Below, piece by piece: positions 31,517-39,270 of a stretch of DNA of 64,000 nt; position 1 is the first letter of the stretch; the number at the start of each line of letters is the position of its first letter. Under the pieces are notes generated by a model, which saw only the letters and a program-made list of their open reading frames with translations, had not been told where the DNA came from and searched no databases. This DNA comes from Vreelandella subglaciescola. GTDB taxonomy: Bacteria > Pseudomonadota > Gammaproteobacteria > Pseudomonadales > Halomonadaceae. Position numbers and translations under genes: made by a program. The stretch is taken from assembly GCF_900142895.1 (NCBI RefSeq), contig NZ_LT670847.1, forward strand, positions 2,418,001 through 2,482,000, given 5' to 3'.

Positions 31517-31732
31517 ATGAGACAAGGTATCCACCCGAAATACAACACGGTCACTGCCACCTGTTCCTGCGGCGAGAGCTTTGCCGTTGGCACCACGTCG
31601 GGCCATGACTTCTCGCTGGACGTTTGCTCCAACTGCCACCCGTTCTACACCGGCAAGCAGAAGCAAGCGACCACCGGCGGCCGCGTAGAGCGCTTCAACA
31701 AGCGTTTCGGCGCCGCAATGAAGCGCGGTTAA
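31517..31732 (+). CDS. rpmE: 50S ribosomal protein L31, zinc-binding (C+) form
   Basis: Predicted 71 residues starting [10 protein letters not shown]. The four zinc-ligand cysteines are present: Cys16 and Cys18 (CSC) and Cys37 and Cys40 ([10 protein letters not shown]). It is therefore the Zn-containing paralogue that can be exchanged for a Cys-free L31 under zinc limitation. GAGG lies before the ATG. A strong terminator follows. Confidence 0.96.
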   Translation: MRQGIHPKYNTVTATCSCGESFAVGTTSGHDFSLDVCSNCHPFYTGKQKQATTGGRVERFNKRFGAAMKRG

Positions 31733-31776
31733 TAGCCCGCTGGCTATGCCGGGCACGTTGCCCGGCGGCAGAAAAT

Positions 31777-31800
31777 CCACGCCCAGGCGTGGGTTTTTTT
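31777..31800 (+). terminator. Rho-independent terminator after rpmE
   Basis: CCACGCC-CA-GGCGTGG followed by seven T. It separates rpmE from the higBA promoter. Confidence 0.88.
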
Positions 31801-31853
31801 ATGCCTGAAACAACGTTCAGGCGCTGCGGTGGCTGCCGTTTTCTGTTGGTGGT

Positions 31854-31887
31854 TTGACTTTGTCACGTGACAGAATACACTTTCTGT
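31854..31887 (+). promoter_or_regulatory. higBA promoter with overlapping operator palindromes
   Basis: TTGACT (31854) and TACACT (31876) are 16 bp apart. The -10 box is framed by an inverted repeat ACAGAA-N6-TTCTGT (31870-31887), and GTCACGTGAC (31862-31871) is a perfect palindrome in the spacer. This is a typical site for autorepression by a HigA-type antitoxin. The ATG of the toxin begins at the base after the repeat, where transcription should start. Confidence 0.65.
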
Positions 31888-32169
31888 ATGATTAAATCCT
31901 TCGCTGATAAACGCACTCAAGCGCTTTACGCTGACGGGCACGCAAGGAAATTCCCTGCGGATGTGGTCTCCAGGGCAGCGAGAAAGCTTGAGTACGTGAA
32001 TCTGGCCGAGCAGCTGGAGGACTTGAAGGTGCCGCCCGGCAATCGTCTTCATCCACTTTCTGGCAACAGGCAAGGGCAGCACGCTATTTCAATCAATGAT
32101 CAGTGGCGTATCTGTTTTCGCTTTGAAGATGGCGACGCGCACGAGGTCGAGGTGTGTGACTACCACTGA
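31888..32169 (+). CDS. higB: HigB/GraT-type toxin (RelE superfamily mRNA interferase)
   Basis: Predicted 93 residues starting MIKSFADKRTQALYADG, with the family ending ISINDQWRICFRFEDGDAHEVEVCDYH read across overlapping motifs. Relatives cut mRNA on the ribosome and are neutralised by HigA. A GTG seven codons upstream is in frame but lies inside the promoter. No ribosome-binding site precedes the ATG, so translation is probably leaderless. The antitoxin starts 14 bp downstream. Toxin-first order is the rule for higBA. Confidence 0.88.
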   Translation: MIKSFADKRTQALYADGHARKFPADVVSRAARKLEYVNLAEQLEDLKVPPGNRLHPLSGNRQGQHAISINDQWRICFRFEDGDAHEVEVCDYH

Positions 32170-32183
32170 GAGAGGTAATAACC

Positions 32184-32498
32184 ATGGCCATTGCTAATAC
32201 TGCCGGTATGCAGCGCAAGCCCACTCATCCTGGTGAAATGTTGAGAGAAGATTTTTTACCGGACTATGACCTGACGGTTGCAGGGCTGGCTAAGTCTCTG
32301 AGGGTCTCGCGTCAGTCGGTTAATGAACTGTTGCGTGAGCGCCGTGCCCTTAGCCCTGAAATGGCGCTTCGGCTGGGCCGTTTGTTTGGTAATTCGCCGG
32401 AGTTTTGGCTGAATACACAGCGTGCCGTTGACCTGTGGGCGGCAGCTCAGTCAATCAGCGGTGAAGTTCAGCGGATCAAGCCGTTACACGCTGCATAA
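32184..32498 (+). CDS. higA: HigA-type antitoxin (XRE helix-turn-helix)
   Basis: Predicted 104 residues. RKPTHPGEMLREDFLPDY leads into an HTH (LTVAGLAKSLRVSRQSVNELL), then MALRLGRLFGNSPEFWLNTQ, the HigA family pattern. It should bind HigB and repress the promoter at 31854-31887. GAGAGG precedes the ATG by seven or so bases. A terminator follows 22 bp after the stop. Confidence 0.9.
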   Translation: MAIANTAGMQRKPTHPGEMLREDFLPDYDLTVAGLAKSLRVSRQSVNELLRERRALSPEMALRLGRLFGNSPEFWLNTQRAVDLWAAAQSISGEVQRIKPLHAA

Positions 32499-32520
32499 GC
32501 CGCTTCTTATCGGGTGCCAG

Positions 32521-32546
32521 GCCCACGCCCCGGCGTGGGGTTTTTT
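32521..32546 (+). terminator. Rho-independent terminator after higA
   Basis: CCCACGCCC-CGGCGTGGGG followed by six T. The stem resembles the rpmE terminator (CCACGCC/GGCGTGG), so the two flank the higBA cassette with near-identical hairpins. The remaining 265 bp to the malic enzyme gene hold AT-rich sequence and a probable promoter but no gene. Confidence 0.85.
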
Positions 32547-32740
32547 ATGCCCAATGAATACGCGGCCACGGCGTGATATAATTTGTGGAATTATTTTCCA
32601 TAAAATAGCGCTGCGGGCGCCGCACTCGCTGCTTTTAATCGGTTTAAAGAGCTGGAATAAGGCGTTTTTGCCGCTAAAAGTCGTTAAAATCTACATAAAA
32701 AGACTGAAATGAGCTTTACGTCAAAGCGCGATCAAGGCGC

Positions 32741-32769
32741 TTGAGGCGTCTCGGGTTTTTCTATATTCT
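32741..32769 (+). promoter_or_regulatory. Possible promoter of the malic enzyme gene
   Basis: TTGAGG at 32741 and TATTCT at 32764 are 17 bp apart, 43 bp before the ATG. Confidence 0.4.
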
Positions 32770-32811
32770 GGAAAGCCTTCCCATTTTTCAACGCTGAACT
32801 GGACTCTGACC

Positions 32812-34083
32812 ATGACGGATGCATTTAAGCAGGCTGCTTTGGATTATCATGCCAAACCGATCCCCGGCAAGCTCTCGGTAGAACTCACCAAACCGACCGC
32901 TACCGCACGCGATCTGGCGCTGGCTTATAGCCCGGGCGTGGCAGAACCTGTGCGTGAAATCGCCAAAGATGTAGAAAACGCTTACCGCTATACCGGCAAG
33001 GGCAACCTGGTGGCGGTTATTTCCAACGGCACCGCGATTCTCGGCCTGGGTAATCTCGGCGCACTGGCGAGCAAGCCGGTCATGGAAGGCAAGGGCGTGC
33101 TGTTCAAGCGCTTTGCCGGCGTCAATTCGGTGGACATTGAGGTCGATACCGAAGACGCGCAGACGTTCATCGATACCGTGGCCAACATTGCTGATACCTG
33201 GGGCGGCATCAACCTGGAAGACATCAAGGCGCCGGAGTGCTTCGAGATCGAGCGCGAGCTGATCAAGCGCTGCAACATCCCGGTCTTCCACGATGACCAG
33301 CACGGCACCGCGATTGTGACGGCTGCCGGCATGCTCAACGCGCTGAACATTGCCAACAAGCCCATCGAAGATGCCCGCGTGGTTTGCCTGGGTGCCGGTT
33401 CCGCGGCGATTGCCTGCATGAACCTGCTGATTTCCTGCGGCGCACGCCGGGAAAACATCTTCATGCTCGACCGCAAGGGCGTTATCCACAGCGGCCGTGA
33501 CGATCTCAACGAGTACAAGGCGCTGTTTGCCACCGAGACCGACAAGCGCACACTCGACGACGCTATCGACGGCGCCGACGTCTTTGTCGGCCTGTCGGGC
33601 CCCAACCTGCTGTCCAAAGAGCAGCTGAGCAAAATGGCTGATACCCCGGTGGTGTTTGCCTGCTCCAACCCGGATCCCGAGATTAATCCGCACGACGCGC
33701 GCGAAGCACGTCCGGATGTGATCATGGCAACGGGCCGCTCTGACTACCCCAACCAGGTCAACAACGTGCTGGGCTTCCCGTTCATCTTCCGCGGGGCGCT
33801 GGACGTGCGCGCCACGGCGATCAACGAGGAAATGAAGGTCGCGGCGGTTCACGCCATTGCCGATCTGGCCCGCGAGCCGGTGCCTCAGGAAGTGCTCGAC
33901 GCCTACGAGCGTGACGAAATGAGCTTCGGCAGTGAGTACATCATCCCCACGCCGGTGGATATCCGCCTGCTGGATCGCGTGTCGGCGGCCGTTGCCCGTG
34001 CCGCGGTGGATTCCGGTGTAGCGCGCAAGCCGTACCCCGCGCACTACCCGCTGAAGTCCATTGGTGACGTTTACGGCGAGTAA
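32812..34083 (+). CDS. Malic enzyme (oxaloacetate-decarboxylating malate dehydrogenase), short form
   Basis: Converts malate to pyruvate, CO2 and NAD(P)H. Predicted 423 residues: N-terminal catalytic domain with [36 protein letters not shown] (two overlapping motifs) and [14 protein letters not shown], then a Rossmann domain with [13 protein letters not shown]. It lacks the C-terminal phosphotransacetylase-like domain of MaeB, so it belongs to the short bacterial type. Cofactor preference cannot be assigned from this reading. Confidence 0.93.
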   Translation: MTDAFKQAALDYHAKPIPGKLSVELTKPTATARDLALAYSPGVAEPVREIAKDVENAYRYTGKGNLVAVISNGTAILGLGNLGALASKPVMEGKGVLFKRFAGVNSVDIEVDTEDAQTFIDTVANIADTWGGINLEDIKAPECFEIERELIKRCNIPVFHDDQHGTAIVTAAGMLNALNIANKPIEDARVVCLGAGSAAIACMNLLISCGARRENIFMLDRKGVIHSGRDDLNEYKALFATETDKRTLDDAIDGADVFVGLSGPNLLSKEQLSKMADTPVVFACSNPDPEINPHDAREARPDVIMATGRSDYPNQVNNVLGFPFIFRGALDVRATAINEEMKVAAVHAIADLAREPVPQEVLDAYERDEMSFGSEYIIPTPVDIRLLDRVSAAVARAAVDSGVARKPYPAHYPLKSIGDVYGE

Positions 34084-34114
34084 ACGCACGCCGTTCCGGC
34101 ACGCAACTGCCTGA

Positions 34115-34150
34115 CGCCAGCGCCCGCTTACTGCGGGCGCTGGCGTTTTT
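34115..34150 (+). terminator. Rho-independent terminator after malic enzyme
   Basis: CGCCAGCGCCCGC-TTACT-GCGGGCGCTGGCG, a 13-bp perfect stem followed by five T. Confidence 0.93.
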
Positions 34151-34190
34151 GTCTCGTACCTGCGGTGCCGTGGTTGAACGGATACGTGAG

Positions 34191-35907
34191 CCCGCCTTAT
34201 TCATCAGGACGCCGAACGAGCGTTTTACGTCCCGTGGTGACCGGGACCGACCGGCTTTTATGTCATACGGTCGCTGAGTAGCCGATTAGCACATAGCTTT
34301 ATCGTATCAATGCCGTGATATTTATAACTGAAGTTCATTGGTTTCGAGTGACGGCGCAGCCGTGGTCGTCGGCCTCCATAGTGGCCGTTTTGTCTGCTGG
34401 AAAAGGCTGAGTAATGCGACGTGTCAGGTCAATGCCGTCAGCCGCGGCAACCCTTTCAGTAAAGATGGCCACCATTTATCGGCGGCATCGCCGAGGTGCA
34501 CGGTGATGCGCCGGGCGTGCACTGTCAGCGTGGCGGCCACCTTAAGCACCTGCTCGCGCATCCGCTTCAGGCTCCAGCCCTGCCGGGTCTGTCGTTCCAA
34601 CAGGCAACGCAGCCCGTGTAGCACCTGATAAGCGCAGAGAGTCAGCAGCAGGTTTACCTCGTTGCGGGCCATGACGTCCTGGACGGTGGAGACACCGCGA
34701 TCAGTCGAGGAGAGATGCAGGTCGAGCGCCGACTTCACCTCGCCCATGTGGGCTTCGGCGCTGCCGCGCTTGCGATAAAGCGCCAGGACCTTTTCCGGCG
34801 GCCAGTTGAACTTGCCGAGGTTGGTGACCAAAAAGAAGGCATGCAGCAGCAGATCATCGGGCCGCTCTTGTACCACCAGCACCACGCGCCGCGGCGCCGG
34901 CCAGGTACCGGCTTGGTACGCCAGGTCATGGCACCATTCCCGAGGTTGCTCGGGGGGCCGGCCGCGTGGCCGCTTCAGATGTGGCGCTGCCAGTGTCTGC
35001 AGGCCCGTATGACTGCGCAACCGGCCCAGATACTCGATGTCGCGATCTTCCAGCGCCTCAAGCGTGTCGTTGTCGGTGAAACCCGCGTCGATGCGTACCT
35101 TGACCTTGGCCCCGGTGCTCTCGTTGAGTCGCCGCACCAGATGTGGGATCCAGGTATCGGCATTCTCGGCTGGGCCGGCGTTACCTTCACGCAGCAGACC
35201 GCCCACCATGTCGCCGGTCTCTGCCAGCGAGGCCACCAAAGGCGAGTAGATTCTGGCCCCGTAAAGTCCATGAAACGCCGAACCGCCCTGGTGGCCGTGG
35301 ACGTCGATCGGCAAGCCGTCGATGTCCAGCGTCAGATGCTCGGGGCGTTCGCCGCCGTCCAGCGAGGTCAGTCGCCAGACCGCCAGCCGCAGCAGGCCCT
35401 CATGCACGGTATCGATATTGTCGTCGCGGCCCAGGCACGTCAGCAGCCGCGACAGCGTCGCTTGAGATGGCCGGTCCTGAGCCAACGGCGTTGTCCCGCG
35501 GGCATCACTGCAGGCTAGCTGCCAGAGCGGGTCACGGCGGAGCGTGTCGGTATCGCTGAGGTCGATCCAGCCCATCGAACGCTGCAGCACCAGGGTACGC
35601 AGCTGGCTGGCTAACGAGTGGCGGACGCGATCCGGGTCGCGATGATCGACCAGATGGTCGTCCAGCGCATCGATCATGCCGCTGTTGTCGAGGGCTTCAC
35701 GCAACAGCAAAGCACCGCTGTCGCTGGTGGTGCGATGGCCGCTGAGCTCGACGCGGATGGACCCGTTGCATGACGGGGTCCAGGGGGATAGGCTTTCACC
35801 CATGGCGAGTGGTCCTCTTGAGTCAAGTTCGGTTAGGAACATATTGATTCTACAAGAGAAACTGCTCGCCATCTTCTTTTCTGTCTCAGCCCGGTGAATA
35901 AGGCGGG
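34191..35907 (-). mobile_element. IS1380-type insertion sequence, copy 1 (1717 bp)
   Basis: Ends CCCGCCTTATTCA (34191) and TGAATAAGGCGGG (to 35907) form a 13-bp inverted repeat. It has the same length as the copy at 60930-62646 and the same orientation, with scattered base differences throughout. The flanks are GTGAG on the left and GTTAA on the right, so no target duplication is visible. It lies between the malic enzyme gene and tesB, and its right end is 13 bp from the tesB stop codon. Confidence 0.92.
34424..35872 (-). CDS. DDE transposase, IS1380 family (copy 1)
   Basis: Predicted 482 residues. Acidic catalytic residues are visible in LTLDIDGLPIDVHGHQGG, KVRIDAGFTDNDTLEAL and KRGSAEAHMGEVKSALDL. 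An internal ATG at 35803 (MGESLSPWTPSCNG) is preceded by AGAGGA and could be the true start, giving 459 residues. The frame is intact. It differs from copy 2 at a few dozen residues, for example RINMFLTELDSRG against RIKMFLNEHNSRG, so neither is a fresh copy of the other. Confidence 0.92.
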   Translation of the reverse strand: MASSFSCRINMFLTELDSRGPLAMGESLSPWTPSCNGSIRVELSGHRTTSDSGALLLREALDNSGMIDALDDHLVDHRDPDRVRHSLASQLRTLVLQRSMGWIDLSDTDTLRRDPLWQLACSDARGTTPLAQDRPSQATLSRLLTCLGRDDNIDTVHEGLLRLAVWRLTSLDGGERPEHLTLDIDGLPIDVHGHQGGSAFHGLYGARIYSPLVASLAETGDMVGGLLREGNAGPAENADTWIPHLVRRLNESTGAKVKVRIDAGFTDNDTLEALEDRDIEYLGRLRSHTGLQTLAAPHLKRPRGRPPEQPREWCHDLAYQAGTWPAPRRVVLVVQERPDDLLLHAFFLVTNLGKFNWPPEKVLALYRKRGSAEAHMGEVKSALDLHLSSTDRGVSTVQDVMARNEVNLLLTLCAYQVLHGLRCLLERQTRQGWSLKRMREQVLKVAATLTVHARRITVHLGDAADKWWPSLLKGLPRLTALT

Positions 35908-35920
35908 GTTAACGCATGGC

Positions 35921-36775
35921 TTAGCGAACGGGCGCGCTGTGCAGGCGCGTGAGCCCTTCCTGCGCGGTAGAGGCCACCAGCCGGCCGTCGCGGCGGTAAA
36001 TATGCCCCTGGGCCAGCCCGCGTGCGTTGCCCGCCCACGGTGATTCGATAACGTACAGCAGCCAGTCGTCCAGGCGGGCGTCATCGTGGAGCCAGAGGGC
36101 GTGATCGAGGCTGGCGATCTGCAGCCGGGGATCGGTGAAGGCAACGCCGTGGGGCACCAGCGCGGTGGTCAACAGATTGAAGTCCGAGGCATACGACAAA
36201 AGATGACGGTGCAGCGCCGGCGCGTCTGGCAGGGTGCCGTCAAAACGGAACCACAAACAGCGCCTGGCGGGCTGGTTGTCGTCCGCTTGCTGGGGCAGCA
36301 AAAGGAAGCGGCTGGGGTGACCTTTGGTGTGTGCATGCCGGGCCGCGCCGTTTTTTTCCAACAGCACTTCGGGGCTGGGCACATCGGGCATCGGCGCTTG
36401 ATGATGCAGCGGGCTTTGTTCGGCTATCTGAAACGATGCGCTGCAGAAAAAAATCGGCCGGCCTTTTTGAATGGCGGTGACGCGGCGGGTGGTAAAGCTG
36501 CCGCCGTCGCGTACTTTGTCCACCTGATACACCACCGGTCGATGCGGGTCGCCCGGGCGCAAAAAATAGCCGTGCTGGGAATGCGGGCGGCGATCCTCGG
36601 GGACGGTGTTGGTGGCCGCGGCAAGTGCCTGGCCGAGTACCTGGCCGCCGTACAGTTGGGGCAGGCCCAGGTCCTGGCTCTGGCCGCGAAACAGCGTGTC
36701 TTCCAGCGGCTCAAGGTCAAGCAGCGCCACCAGCCGGCCGAGGGCATCGTTACCGGTCATGGGCTCATCGTTCAT
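35921..36775 (-). CDS. tesB: Acyl-CoA thioesterase II TesB
   Basis: Hydrolyses acyl-CoAs. Predicted 284 residues, two hot-dog domains. LYGGQVLGQALAAA and HSQHGYFLRPGDP mark the first; ASLDHALWLHDDARLDDWLLY and the terminal STAQEGLTR mark the second. The catalytic Asp and Gln positions are in the SLDHAL and AQEG motifs. AAGGAG precedes the ATG. The IS ends 13 bp beyond its stop without changing the protein. Divergent from tadA. Confidence 0.94.
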   Translation of the reverse strand: MNDEPMTGNDALGRLVALLDLEPLEDTLFRGQSQDLGLPQLYGGQVLGQALAAATNTVPEDRRPHSQHGYFLRPGDPHRPVVYQVDKVRDGGSFTTRRVTAIQKGRPIFFCSASFQIAEQSPLHHQAPMPDVPSPEVLLEKNGAARHAHTKGHPSRFLLLPQQADDNQPARRCLWFRFDGTLPDAPALHRHLLSYASDFNLLTTALVPHGVAFTDPRLQIASLDHALWLHDDARLDDWLLYVIESPWAGNARGLAQGHIYRRDGRLVASTAQEGLTRLHSAPVR

Positions 36776-36834
36776 GCATCAACTCCTTGCGCTATCATAC
36801 GGACGTTTGGTCATTTTAACGGAGTTTACGCGCC

Positions 36835-37302
36835 ATGCGCAGCGATGAATATTATATGCACCGCGCTCTGGATCAGGCGCATTTGGCCTTTACCGCCGGC
36901 GAAGTGCCGGTGGGAGCGGTGGTGGTGGGTGCCGCGGGCGAGGTGATTGCCGCGGCGCATAACGCGCCGGTGGTCGAGCATGATCCCTGCGCTCACGCCG
37001 AGGTGCAGGCGCTGCGCGCAGCAGGGCGCGCATTGGGCAATTATCGGCTTGATGGCTGCACGCTGTATGTGACGCTTGAACCTTGCATGATGTGCTTGGG
37101 TGCTGCGGTAAACGCGCGCCTTGAGCGCGTGGTGTACGGTACCGCCGAGCCGCGCACCGGCATGCTGGAGTCCAAGGCCAACCTGCTGGCTCAGCCGTGG
37201 TTCAACCATCGGGTGGCGGTCACCTCCGGCGTGCTGGCGCCGGCCTCCAAGCGCCTGCTAAAGGCGTTTTTTGCCGCGCGACGTGACGCCTCAGACGTCT
37301 GA
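36835..37302 (+). CDS. tadA: tRNA-specific adenosine deaminase TadA
   Basis: Deaminates A34 to inosine in the tRNA-Arg anticodon. Predicted 155 residues. Zinc and catalytic residues: His54 and Glu56 in CAHAEV, Cys84 and Cys87 in LEPCMMC. MRSDEYYMHRALDQA and ARLERVVYGTAEPRTGM fit the family. The residue before Ala-His is Cys, where Thr is usual. Its last codons overlap the 3' end of the cyclase gene on the other strand by 12 bp. Confidence 0.95.
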   Translation: MRSDEYYMHRALDQAHLAFTAGEVPVGAVVVGAAGEVIAAAHNAPVVEHDPCAHAEVQALRAAGRALGNYRLDGCTLYVTLEPCMMCLGAAVNARLERVVYGTAEPRTGMLESKANLLAQPWFNHRVAVTSGVLAPASKRLLKAFFAARRDASDV

Positions 37303-39258
37303 GACGCCGGCAATATCGGCATTCTCGATGCGGTTTCTGCCCTGCTGCTTGGCCCGGTAAAGGGCTTCGTCGGCCGCCTGCATCAGCCGTGGCAAGTCAA
37401 GAGGGCCGGTGGTGTGGGTGACCAGCCCGGCGCTCAAGCTGACGCTGTTGCCGTCGGCATGGCGCAGGGCGCGTTGATACACGCGCTGGCGCAGCGTTTC
37501 GGCCACGTGTCGTGCACGGGTCTGGCCTGCGCCGGGTATGCAGCCAATGAATTCCTCGCCGCCGTAACGGGCAAAAAAACCGTCGTGTTCTGCCATGACG
37601 GCCTGGCCAATGCCGGCAATGGCTTCCAGATAGTGATCGCCCACCAAATGCCCGAGCTGGTCGTTGACCCGCTTGAAATAATCAATGTCGCACAGGACCA
37701 GACTTAAAGGCCGCGTGTTGCGCTGAGCTTCCACCAGTTCCAGAAAGTAGCGCCGGTTGGCAATGCCGGTGAGTTCGTCGTGACGGGCCAGCCATTCAAT
37801 TTCATGCTGCAGGCGGCGGCGTTCCTCAATTTCGGTTTTCAGCAGTGCGTTGCTGTTCCTGAACGCGAGATTTTGCTCGTCCAGGCGCTTGAAGGTGTAG
37901 AGCACCATATACAGCAGGTAAGCCAGCATCAGCCCGATGGTCAGGCTGATGGCGGGTAATCGGGAAAGCTTTGCCAGCAGGTAGTCGCGGCGCGGTCTTT
38001 GCACCACGTCGAGCATCTGGCCGGAAAGATCCAGCCGATAGTGGTGTGCCCAGGGGCCCTGGCGGCGGGTATTGCCGAAGCGGGCGAGTATGCGGCCGTT
38101 GGCGTGCCAGCTTAAGAGCGCGGTGTCGGGGTCGAGGGCGTCAAAGAGCGTATCGGCGAGCAGCGGCAGGCTAATGGCCATGGCGGCGGCGCCGACGGGC
38201 CTTTCAGCCGCGTTGTAGACGGGCAGGTAGTAGATGATGCCCGGTCCGCCCTGTAGCAGTTCGATGATGTCGGTGCTGGTTTGGCGTTTGCCGGCCAGCG
38301 CCTGTTCCAGAGCATGGGTGCTTTGCGTTTGCACCTCGTACAGGCGCTGGCCCAGTACGTCACGATTCAGCTGGTTGCGGGGGTATACATAGGCAATCAG
38401 GCTGTCTGGCCTGACAAAGGCGATATTGAGCAGGTAGCGGAAGTCGCCGTCGTGCAGGCGCGCTGCCTGGCTGCGCCACTGCTCATCAGTGGGCGGGGTG
38501 TTTAATAGCTGCCAGGAATGCGCAAACCGGCGCATGGCTTCAAGGTGGCCTTGAATATCATCAGACAGCCGGGCTGCAAGGCGTGCGCCGTCGTTCTGCG
38601 TGGCGTCATACAGCGTGGTTTCGCTGTGGCGGTGCTGATACTGCCACAGCGCCAGCGTGACCAGCATCAAGGCGCCGGCGGGCAACAACGAGCGATTAAG
38701 CCGAGTCTGGCCTTGCCACCAGGAGCGGGCCAGCAACAGCTGGGCAAGCACTAGCGCGGCAAGCGCGAGCAGGGCAAAGCCGTCGATGTGGGATACCAGT
38801 AGCAGCGGTATAGTCGGCGCAGGCAGTAATGCCGCCAGCAGCTGCGCGACGAGCAGCAGGGCCGCGCCGATGAGCAGCACCGGGGCGCCCAGATAGGCGC
38901 GTTGCCGCAGCAGCAGGATAAGCGCGAGCAGCATCAGCGTGAGCGTTGCCAGAAGCGGTGGTCGCCAGCTGGACAGCGACGCGCTGGGCGTCAGCGCCTG
39001 AGCACCCGCGAGCCACTGACGGGTGGTCACCAGCGTTTCAGGTGTGACGTAGCTTAAAAAGCCGGGGAGCAGTGCGGCAAGCGTCAGCCCCGCTAATGCC
39101 CGCGCCGTTTTTGTCGCCTCGCAACGCATGGCCCATTGGGCCAGCGCAATACCTGCCAGCGCCGCAGTGGTGAGGTCGGCACCCGGCGTCAGGCCAATAA
39201 TGGCAACGCAGAGGGCTAGGCCAAGCGACCCGACAAGACCGGCAAGCGGTGGCGGCAT
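37291..39258 (-). CDS. Membrane diguanylate cyclase: multi-TM, CHASE sensor and GGDEF
   Basis: Predicted 655 residues. Several hydrophobic segments fill about residues 1-200; an extracytoplasmic CHASE-like domain (about 225-400, IAFVRPDSLIAYVYPRNQ, GPGIIYYLPVYNA) follows, then one more membrane segment (LPAISLTIGLMLAYLLYMVLY in two parts), a short coiled coil and a C-terminal GGDEF domain. The active site ARYGGEEFIGC is intact, so c-di-GMP synthesis is expected. The inhibitory RxxD site upstream of GGEEF is not present (AEHDGFF). It starts 12 bp after mltF and is probably co-transcribed with it. Confidence 0.88.
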   Translation of the reverse strand: MPPPLAGLVGSLGLALCVAIIGLTPGADLTTAALAGIALAQWAMRCEATKTARALAGLTLAALLPGFLSYVTPETLVTTRQWLAGAQALTPSASLSSWRPPLLATLTLMLLALILLLRQRAYLGAPVLLIGAALLLVAQLLAALLPAPTIPLLLVSHIDGFALLALAALVLAQLLLARSWWQGQTRLNRSLLPAGALMLVTLALWQYQHRHSETTLYDATQNDGARLAARLSDDIQGHLEAMRRFAHSWQLLNTPPTDEQWRSQAARLHDGDFRYLLNIAFVRPDSLIAYVYPRNQLNRDVLGQRLYEVQTQSTHALEQALAGKRQTSTDIIELLQGGPGIIYYLPVYNAAERPVGAAAMAISLPLLADTLFDALDPDTALLSWHANGRILARFGNTRRQGPWAHHYRLDLSGQMLDVVQRPRRDYLLAKLSRLPAISLTIGLMLAYLLYMVLYTFKRLDEQNLAFRNSNALLKTEIEERRRLQHEIEWLARHDELTGIANRRYFLELVEAQRNTRPLSLVLCDIDYFKRVNDQLGHLVGDHYLEAIAGIGQAVMAEHDGFFARYGGEEFIGCIPGAGQTRARHVAETLRQRVYQRALRHADGNSVSLSAGLVTHTTGPLDLPRLMQAADEALYRAKQQGRNRIENADIAGVSDV

Positions 39259-39270
39259 GATGTTCCCTCA

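Noticed and set aside
34084-35920. Disruption of tesB by IS1380 copy 1
   Set aside because: The tesB stop codon lies 13 bp outside the element and the protein ends with its normal STAQEGLTR region, so the gene is intact.
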